A DNA stretch of 64,000 nucleotides from Acinetobacter defluvii (lineage in GTDB: Bacteria; Pseudomonadota; Gammaproteobacteria; Pseudomonadales; Moraxellaceae): the NCBI RefSeq assembly GCF_001704615.3, contig NZ_CP029397.2, positions 2,418,001 to 2,482,000 of the forward strand. The letters are read 5' to 3'. A model generated the notes under the pieces. It had not been told where the DNA came from and made no database searches. It saw nothing but the letters and a program-made list of their open reading frames with translations. The stretch's first letter is position 1. Each line of letters opens with the position of its first letter. Below, in pieces: positions 58,298 through 64,000 of this stretch. The position numbers and the translations under genes are program-made.

Positions 58298-58930
58298 TTA
58301 GCTTGGGCGGTATGGCGTAAAAACCTCTACCACATTGCTACTGTCTGATGCCTCAATTGCAGATTTCATTTTGCTATGAAAATTTTGCAACAAAGAACTT
58401 TCTAGCACTGGAATTTTCTTACGTCCCATAGACAAAGACACAGGAATCAAACGGACAAACTCATAAAGTTCTAAGTAGCTTTCCTCGCCTTCTTCGTCAT
58501 CATCAGTTTCATCAAATTCAACTGAAGCCACATCTTGTAAGCTTTCGATCAACTCTTGTTCATCTGAGCGAATATGTCCTGATGCCAAACCAAAACCTAA
58601 AACCACACCTGCACACCAATCTGCCAAAGCCTGCACACGCTCAGCAAGGCTATGTTCGTCATCTGGAAGTAAAGGTAAATAGTCTAATTCATCTTCTGAC
58701 AAGGCATGTGCAATATCTTCTGCTTCTTCAGTCAAGATTGCCAAAGCATCTTCGTTGATTTTTGGTATATCAATGGTCGATAAAATTTGTAACCATTCAT
58801 CACGAGATGGCACTTCAGTAACACAAACTATACCTGTGAGTAAACCATGTAACTCACTTGGGCTTGAAATTTCTTCAATTTGACCAAAATTTTGATCCCA
58901 ATCTGACCAACCTGAAATATCGTCTTGCAT
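58298..58930 (-). CDS. ygfB: YgfB/UPF0149 family protein
   Basis: About 210 residues from ATG 58930, chosen because GGA lies eight bases upstream; a TTG 12 bp earlier is possible. Conserved blocks SPSELHGLLTGIVCV, LADWCAGVVLGFGLASG and the acidic EFDETDDDEEGEESYLELYEFVRLIPVSL define the family. YgfB is known in Pseudomonas to influence AmpDh3-linked beta-lactam response, but its role here is not known. Divergent from the coiled-coil/zapA unit, as in E. coli. Confidence 0.88.
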   Translation of the reverse strand: MQDDISGWSDWDQNFGQIEEISSPSELHGLLTGIVCVTEVPSRDEWLQILSTIDIPKINEDALAILTEEAEDIAHALSEDELDYLPLLPDDEHSLAERVQALADWCAGVVLGFGLASGHIRSDEQELIESLQDVASVEFDETDDDEEGEESYLELYEFVRLIPVSLSMGRKKIPVLESSLLQNFHSKMKSAIEASDSSNVVEVFTPYRPS

Positions 58931-58994
58931 TCGTTTATCCAATCTCTATACTTCTGTATATATTACCTTTGATTGCAAATCTGTGCGACCCGTT

Positions 58995-59546
58995 ATGCTA
59001 GAACAATTACAGCGTCTACAAACGCATATTGGTGTTTTAAAAACACGTATTGAAACGACTGAGAAAGAAAATTCAGCACTGTTAAAAGAGAAAGATAACA
59101 GTGAGGAACAAGCACATGCTCAGATCTTGCATAAAAATGGCATTATCACCCAAAAGCAAGATGAAATTGAAAGCTTGACCGAACAACTCTCAGCTTTACA
59201 AAAACAATTTACTCAACTGAACACTGATGCAACTGCTTTGGCAGAACGTTATGGACGTTTAGAAAAAAGCTGTACCGACCTCAAAACGCGCTTTCAGGAG
59301 ATTTTAGCTGAGCGTAATGAATTACGAATTCTCAAAGAAAAGTTACAAACTGAACAGCGCCACTCTCAACAAGAAATCAAAGACTTGCTCAGTGAACGTG
59401 AACGCTTAATTCAGAAAAATGATCACGCCAAAACCAAAGTTGAAGCGATTATTCAACGTTTAGCGATTTTAGGCACTGAACAAGATCAGCATGCGCAAGA
59501 AATTCAACAGCTTGCTCATCCATCTGAAACCAATGAGGAAGTCTAA
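58995..59546 (+). CDS. Coiled-coil protein, probable cell-division partner of ZapA
   Basis: About 184 residues from ATG 58995; a GTG 12 bp upstream is an alternative. Nearly the whole protein is one coiled coil (LQRLQTHIGVLKTRIETTEKEN through KVEAIIQRLAILG), rich in Glu, Lys, Gln and Leu. It ends 2 bp before zapA, and in gammaproteobacteria a short coiled-coil protein often stands at this position. A link to the divisome is inferred from position only; no specific family is recognised. Confidence 0.75.
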   Translation: MLEQLQRLQTHIGVLKTRIETTEKENSALLKEKDNSEEQAHAQILHKNGIITQKQDEIESLTEQLSALQKQFTQLNTDATALAERYGRLEKSCTDLKTRFQEILAERNELRILKEKLQTEQRHSQQEIKDLLSERERLIQKNDHAKTKVEAIIQRLAILGTEQDQHAQEIQQLAHPSETNEEV

Positions 59547-59548
59547 TC

Positions 59549-59833
59549 ATGTCTGAAGTTGTTGTGGTTGAATTACGTTTAATTGAACAAATTTTTCGCC
59601 TCAGTACTACTGCTGATCAGAAAGCTGAGCTTGAACGTGCAGGTAAATTATTGAATGAAAAATTTCAAGAATTTCGACGTAAAGCACCCAATATGGAACA
59701 TAACAAACTCATGATCATGGTGGCGTTGGAGTTAATGCAAGAAGTTTTGTCTTTAAACAAGTCCTTACAAGAATATACACATTGTGAACGTTTACTTGAG
59801 GAAATTTTAAAAGACGTTGAAAAAGCTGTATAA
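59549..59833 (+). CDS. zapA: Cell division protein ZapA
   Basis: 94 residues, matching ZapA length. VVVELRLIEQIFRLSTTADQKAELERAGKLLNEKF is the N-terminal beta-alpha part; the C-terminal helix (NKLMIMVALELMQEVLSLNK) is the coiled-coil tetramerisation region. ZapA crosslinks FtsZ filaments at the Z ring. It is immediately upstream of the 6S RNA gene as in E. coli, and downstream of the coiled-coil gene with a 2-bp gap. Confidence 0.92.
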   Translation: MSEVVVVELRLIEQIFRLSTTADQKAELERAGKLLNEKFQEFRRKAPNMEHNKLMIMVALELMQEVLSLNKSLQEYTHCERLLEEILKDVEKAV

Positions 59834-59901
59834 ATCGCTTTTTGTTTGTGCATTTGAATCTTGCTTGGTACAGATTCTGCCATTTTCATAAAATTCAGCA
59901 T

Positions 59902-59929
59902 TTGCCTCTACAGCAAGAATCTGTATACT
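59902..59929 (+). promoter_or_regulatory. Promoter of 6S RNA
   Basis: TTGCCT (59902-59907), 16-bp spacer, TATACT (59924-59929), a few bases before the predicted 6S RNA start. Confidence 0.6.
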
Positions 59930-59931
59930 TA

Positions 59932-60115
59932 ATCTATCTCTGGGATGTTCGCCAGTACGTTTATTCCCCTGCCGATACTTAAAACTACGGATGCGTTCTG
60001 TGTATTTTGAGTGTATGCCCGCCTTGAGTGGGAAACCCATTAAGTACGCGTCGTGTCCACCTTGAACTCATCGGGTTCAGGGTAACGACCATGCAGCGGC
60101 ATCTTCGGAGTGTTT
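59932..60115 (+). ncRNA. ssrS: 6S RNA (SsrS)
   Basis: About 184 nt directly after zapA. The 5' part ATCTCTGGGATGTTCGCCAG and 3' part CAGCGGCATCTTCGGAG correspond to the conserved closing stem and flanks of E. coli 6S RNA (TCTGAGATGTTCGC and GCGGCATCTCGGAG), and the internal ACCTTGAAC / GGTTCA hairpin is present. 6S RNA binds sigma-70 RNA polymerase as a promoter mimic in stationary phase. The ends are approximate. Confidence 0.85.
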
Positions 60116-60323
60116 TATTTTAAATAAGAACAATATCTTAGATATAACCAATATTTTAAACACAAGAAAAGCGAATCCTCTAAGTCCCAAGCGCATGTCT
60201 ACCTTTTACTGGAACCTATCACTAAGTTCTAATCAAAATCAGCATATAAAAACATGGGAGATGACCTGTTGATGCAATAAATATGAAAGACCAAATGCTT
60301 TAAATCAAAGTCAATACATTCAC
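60116..60323. other. Intergenic region after 6S RNA
   Basis: 208 bp, no gene seen. The ygfA (5-formyl-THF cyclo-ligase) gene that usually follows ssrS is not here. Confidence 0.6.
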
Positions 60324-61145
60324 TTAAGCGAGGAATTGTGCATTGAGTTTGCTGGCATCGTGTTGTAAACGTGTCTGCATATATTCCGCATAGACAGATA
60401 ATTTTTCATAAATATGCTCGGCATAGAACATATCATCGACCAAATGGGTCGCTTGCTCACGGTTATACGTGCCATAACACATCAATAATTGCGCATTGAG
60501 TTTTGAAAATTTTTCACACAGTGCAACATATTGATCATCTTTATTTTTAAAGAAGAGTTTACGCATATTTAATTCAGTTACATCAATCATCTGATCATGC
60601 AGATCTGTTTCAATATAATGAATCACCACTCTAAAAAACTTTTCTACTTCCTCAATTTTGGCAATATCAAGTTTTAAATCTGTGATTAAAAAAATCTGTG
60701 AAACATCTGAACGGCATAGCGCTTTGATTAATGAATAATAAAAAAATTCGACCTCGTCCAATTCATCATTACTGAGGTCTAAATACAAATTCAGTGCTGA
60801 TAAAGCATCTTCTGTTTTTAAATTTTGCTTTTTTTCAGCCTGATAGTAACGATTGAGAATATTCAATACTGCTGGTGTCGCAGGTGTATGGTAAATCACA
60901 CGATGGTTTAAGTTTGCGAGAATAAATGGTGCAAATAAAAAAGCTAAATTAGCCTGTTCAGACTGAACGGCTGACTGCGCAATGTACTGAACTTTAGCTG
61001 TTGAAAATTCACGTAAAACTTTGGCACGTAATAATGTTGCTTCTAAATTGACATAATGCTGTTCAAACATTTTTTGCAGTCTATCTGAAAAGCCCTGCTC
61101 CTCGATTAACTTCGGAATTTTATTTAATTGCTCTGTGACGAACAT
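60324..61145 (-). CDS. Hypothetical protein, largely helical
   Basis: 273 residues, no signal or membrane segment. Long helices with many Leu, Glu and Gln; an apparent aromatic-rich stretch (AVLNILNRYYQAEK) and an acidic block (NDELDEVEFFYYSLIKAL). No known domain is recognised. It stands alone between 6S RNA and cioAB, on the opposite strand. A real gene is likely from length and composition. Confidence 0.72.
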   Translation of the reverse strand: MFVTEQLNKIPKLIEEQGFSDRLQKMFEQHYVNLEATLLRAKVLREFSTAKVQYIAQSAVQSEQANLAFLFAPFILANLNHRVIYHTPATPAVLNILNRYYQAEKKQNLKTEDALSALNLYLDLSNDELDEVEFFYYSLIKALCRSDVSQIFLITDLKLDIAKIEEVEKFFRVVIHYIETDLHDQMIDVTELNMRKLFFKNKDDQYVALCEKFSKLNAQLLMCYGTYNREQATHLVDDMFYAEHIYEKLSVYAEYMQTRLQHDASKLNAQFLA

Positions 61146-61441
61146 CGCTTCACCCTAAGACTGAAATCTTTCATTGTTTTCATTCTCAATGGATTTTACA
61201 TCCTTGGATAGCTACAGATTGACAAGAAAAAAATATAACAAGATAAAATTTAAAACACATCCTGTTATATTTTATTGGGGGTTTTCCTGTATCTACTTAT
61301 TCAAAAAAACTTATGCAAAATGGTCATTAATTATTTTCAATAGGTAGTTTCTATGGAGCGATCTATTCTTTTTCTTGATCTTTTCCGCTGTCTTTTGACA
61401 GTTTTCTCCATCACATTCATTCAGCGTCGAGGAGCAGTAAT

Positions 61442-62911
61442 ATGAGTCTCGGATTAACTGCTTTAGAGTTGGCACGAATACAGTTTGCATTTACTGTATC
61501 TTTTCACATTATTTTTCCTGCAACATCAATTGGCTTAGCCTGTTTTCTTGCCTTATTGGAATGGAAATGGTTACGTACCCAAAACCTGATTTATAAAGAT
61601 TTATTCAAATATTGGATTAAAATTTTTGCTGTTGCTTTCGGAATGGGTGTGGTATCAGGTGTAGTGATGGCCTATCAGTTTGGTACGAACTGGAGTGAAT
61701 TCTCTCGTGTAGCAGGCTCAGTCACAGGTCCATTGCTTACCTATGAAGTGCTCAGTGCCTTTTTCCTCGAAGCTGGATTTTTAGGTATCATGCTGTTTGG
61801 GTGGGGACGTGTTAGCCCTAAAGCACATTTTTTTGCAACATTAATGGTGGCAATCGGTACCTGCATTTCAATGTTTTGGATTTTATCTTCCAACAGTTGG
61901 ATGCAAACACCTCAAGGCTTTGCGATTGAAAATGGCGTCATTGTTCCAACCAATTGGTGGGCGATTGTTTTTAATCCATCCTTCCCTTATCGCTTTGCGC
62001 ATATGGCAACCGCTGCGTTCTTAGTATCCTCGCTATTGGTTGTAGGAACAGCAGCATGGCACTTGTTTAAAGGTCGCCGTGATGAATTGGTCAAAAAGTC
62101 ACTTTCTATGGGGCTTTGGATGGTTTTGGTCACTTCACTCTTACAAGTCGTGATCGGTGATAACCACGGTTTAAATACCTTAAAACACCAACCCGCAAAA
62201 CTAGCAGCAATTGAAGGTCATTGGGAAACGAATCGTGATCATGGCATGCCGTTGTTACTCTTTGCATTACCAGATATGGAAAATGAACATAACAATACTG
62301 AGATCGGTATTCCAAATCTCGGCAGTATTATTCTGACCCATTCTATGCAAGGTGAAGTTAAAGGTTTGAAAGACTTTGCCAAAGAAGATCGACCGAATGT
62401 ACCCATCGTATTTTGGAGCTTCCGTGTCATGGTCGGGCTTGGCATGTTGATGGTGTTATTGTCACTTACAGCATTATGGTTACGTAAAACAGGGCGTTTA
62501 TACGAAAGTGCATGGTTTCATAAATTTGCAATTGTGATGGGACCTACAGGTTATATCGCTTTACTAGCAGGCTGGGTAACCACTGAAGTTGGACGTCAAC
62601 CGTGGGTAGTCTATGGCGTCATGCGTACACAAGATGGTTTATCGCATGGTGTGACAGCAGATCAAGTCGGCTTAAGTTTAATTATCTTCGTTTTGGTCTA
62701 TGCCGTTGTTTTTGGTAGTGGTATTTATTACATGCTGAAACTCATCAAAACAGGACCGTCATTTATTGAAAGTGTGTCACCTGAACAAGCAGGTTTAGGA
62801 CATTTTAAAACCCCTTTACGCCCACTGAGTGCTGTAGAGGATGCATTTGATGATGTGACTGACACTCAAAAATCGCAACCTGATCAAAATAAGGAGAAAC
62901 ATCATGATTGA
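61442..62911 (+). CDS. cioA: Cyanide-insensitive bd-type quinol oxidase subunit I (CioA/CydA)
   Basis: 489 residues, nearly the length of Pseudomonas CioA (488) and shorter than E. coli CydA (522), fitting the short-Q-loop class. Heme-binding ARIQFAFTVSFHIIFPATSIG (His about 22), GRQPW quinol-site signature in TTEVGRQPWVVYGVMRT, and about nine membrane helices. It reduces oxygen to water with ubiquinol and generates a proton gradient without pumping. A GAGGAG ribosome binding site precedes the ATG. It overlaps cioB by 8 bp. Confidence 0.92.
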   Translation: MSLGLTALELARIQFAFTVSFHIIFPATSIGLACFLALLEWKWLRTQNLIYKDLFKYWIKIFAVAFGMGVVSGVVMAYQFGTNWSEFSRVAGSVTGPLLTYEVLSAFFLEAGFLGIMLFGWGRVSPKAHFFATLMVAIGTCISMFWILSSNSWMQTPQGFAIENGVIVPTNWWAIVFNPSFPYRFAHMATAAFLVSSLLVVGTAAWHLFKGRRDELVKKSLSMGLWMVLVTSLLQVVIGDNHGLNTLKHQPAKLAAIEGHWETNRDHGMPLLLFALPDMENEHNNTEIGIPNLGSIILTHSMQGEVKGLKDFAKEDRPNVPIVFWSFRVMVGLGMLMVLLSLTALWLRKTGRLYESAWFHKFAIVMGPTGYIALLAGWVTTEVGRQPWVVYGVMRTQDGLSHGVTADQVGLSLIIFVLVYAVVFGSGIYYMLKLIKTGPSFIESVSPEQAGLGHFKTPLRPLSAVEDAFDDVTDTQKSQPDQNKEKHHD

Positions 62912-63908
62912 TCTTGTATTGGTTTGGGTCGGCATTATCGGTTTAGGTGTACTGATCTATGTGATTTTAGATGGATTTGATCTTGGGATCGGTATTTTAT
63001 TTCCCTTTATCAAAGATCACCAAGAACACGATGTGATGATGAATACCGTTGCTCCCGTGTGGGATGGCAATGAAACATGGATGGTTTTAGGCGGTGCTGG
63101 TTTATATGCTGCCTTTCCTCTCGTATATTCTACTGTACTATCAGCATTGTATTTACCCATCACATTTATGGTCGTTGCACTGATTTTCCGTGGTGTTGCT
63201 TTTGAGTTTCGATTTAAAGCGACACGTACAAAATACTTGTGGGATCAAGCTTTTATTTGGGGTTCAATTCTGTCGAGTTTTTTCCAAGGGGTGATTTTAG
63301 GTGCATATATTCAAGGAATTGAAACCACGAATGGCATCTACTCAGGTGGCGGATGGGATTGGCTAACGCCATTCTCGATCTTCTCGGGTATTGGTGTAGT
63401 TGCAATGTATGCCACTTTAGGTTGTGGTTGGTTAATTATGAAAACCGATGCAAAACTACAGAAGCAGATGTATAAATTTATGCCAAAATTGTTGATTGCA
63501 CTATTACTCATTTTTGCAGGCGTAAGTTTATATACCCCAATGACTCACCCTGAAATTGCGGATCGCTGGTTCTCTTTACCGAACTTCCTTTATTTCAGCC
63601 CTGTACCCGTTTTAGTACTGATCTTTGTTGGATTGATTTTAAAATCATGCAATCAAAAGCATGACAGCAAACCCTTTATCTATACTTTAGCGTTAGTGTT
63701 CTTGGCATTTACAGGTTTTGTGATCAGTTTATGGCCCAATATCATTCCGCCATCTGTCACGATTTGGCAAGCTGCTGCACCTGAATCAAGCTTGAAATTT
63801 ACCTTAGTTGGTGCAGTGATTTTGATCCCAATCATTATCGCTTATACCTTCCTATCCTATTGGGTATTTCGTGACAAAGTACGTGTTGGTGATGAAGGTT
63901 ATCACTAA
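62904..63908 (+). CDS. cioB: Cyanide-insensitive bd-type quinol oxidase subunit II (CioB/CydB)
   Basis: 334 residues, matching CioB (335). Eight to nine membrane helices; signatures IYVILDGFDLGIGILFPFIKD, APVWDGNETWMVLGGAGLYAAFP and WFSLPNFLYF are CydB family motifs. It binds no heme itself but completes the oxidase. Translationally coupled to cioA. Confidence 0.92.
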   Translation: MIDLVLVWVGIIGLGVLIYVILDGFDLGIGILFPFIKDHQEHDVMMNTVAPVWDGNETWMVLGGAGLYAAFPLVYSTVLSALYLPITFMVVALIFRGVAFEFRFKATRTKYLWDQAFIWGSILSSFFQGVILGAYIQGIETTNGIYSGGGWDWLTPFSIFSGIGVVAMYATLGCGWLIMKTDAKLQKQMYKFMPKLLIALLLIFAGVSLYTPMTHPEIADRWFSLPNFLYFSPVPVLVLIFVGLILKSCNQKHDSKPFIYTLALVFLAFTGFVISLWPNIIPPSVTIWQAAAPESSLKFTLVGAVILIPIIIAYTFLSYWVFRDKVRVGDEGYH

Positions 63909-63995
63909 GCGTTAAATTTTGGACTTTCGGGAAGATCGGTATAAATCGTTAATACTCGTCTTTCCGACTTAACAATGTGTCGAGGTACTTTGAAA

Positions 63996-64000
63996 ATGAA
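63996..64000 (+). other. Possible start of the next gene (cut off by window end)
   Basis: GAGGT at 63982-63986 lies nine bases before an ATG at 63996. It may be the start of a small cyd-operon subunit or an unrelated gene; too little is visible to say more. Confidence 0.25.

Overview
The window is a chromosomal segment of an Acinetobacter-type gammaproteobacterium. It is AT-rich and prefers CGT/CGA arginine codons. It carries the pmrC-pmrA-pmrB order typical of Acinetobacter and Acinetobacter-like versions of many core genes. No species can be fixed from the sequence alone.

Layout. 1-5,455: the end of an ammonium transporter, a decayed HAD phosphatase, a PAP2 lipid phosphatase, and the minus-strand eptA/pmrC-pmrA-pmrB lipid A modification operon. 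5,591-12,356: an AmpG-like MFS carrier, an acyltransferase, a patatin lipoprotein, an NfeD/SPFH pair, putP, and a tandem pair of small paralogous ORFs that start with TTG. 12,453-14,442: ispA and a PAS-GGDEF protein with a destroyed GGDEF signature. 14,726-16,554: a nest of insertion sequences. An almost intact 730-bp IS1595-type element lies inside degraded IS material that is bounded by a perfect 12-bp inverted repeat. 16,685-21,486: an accessory-looking block with a 1309-residue trimeric-autotransporter-like adhesin, an XRE-like regulator and a small coiled-coil protein, with two related palindromes as candidate operators. 21,636-23,742: groES-groEL with a recognisable sigma-32 promoter. 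23,806-32,440: phosphoesterase, lipid kinase, pckG, glpD, small envelope proteins, a methyltransferase and folD. 32,593-35,834: tRNA-Cys and two identical tRNA-Leu(UAA) genes; the Leu copies sit in a 117-bp direct repeat flanking a membrane protein gene and phoD. 35,954-48,571: DUF5713-like protein, VWA lipoprotein, folP, ftsH, rlmE, yhbY, DOMON-like protein, carAB (with an attenuator-like leader) and greA. 48,643-52,693: variable genes (membrane protein, LCMT-type methyltransferase, CatB-like acyltransferase, KAP NTPase) and a SutA-like RNA polymerase-associated protein. 52,865-60,115: two Ubi hydroxylases, pepP, ygfB, a coiled-coil protein, zapA and 6S RNA, which is the same neighbourhood as E. 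coli ubiI-ubiH-pepP-ygfB/zapA-ssrS, here interrupted by a Sel1-like gene and a racemase. 60,324-64,000: an unknown gene and a cyanide-insensitive bd-type oxidase (cioAB).

The parts most worth a second look are: the carAB leader, with a seven-residue ORF holding tandem AGG Arg codons inside a terminator stem; the adhesin/XRE/coiled-coil module with shared palindromes; the nested IS region with a 2-nt transposase frameshift; the internally deleted HAD gene; the degenerate GGDEF protein; the duplicated tRNA-Leu unit; and the tandem TTG-start small genes. No CRISPR array, prophage or complete multigene defence system was seen.
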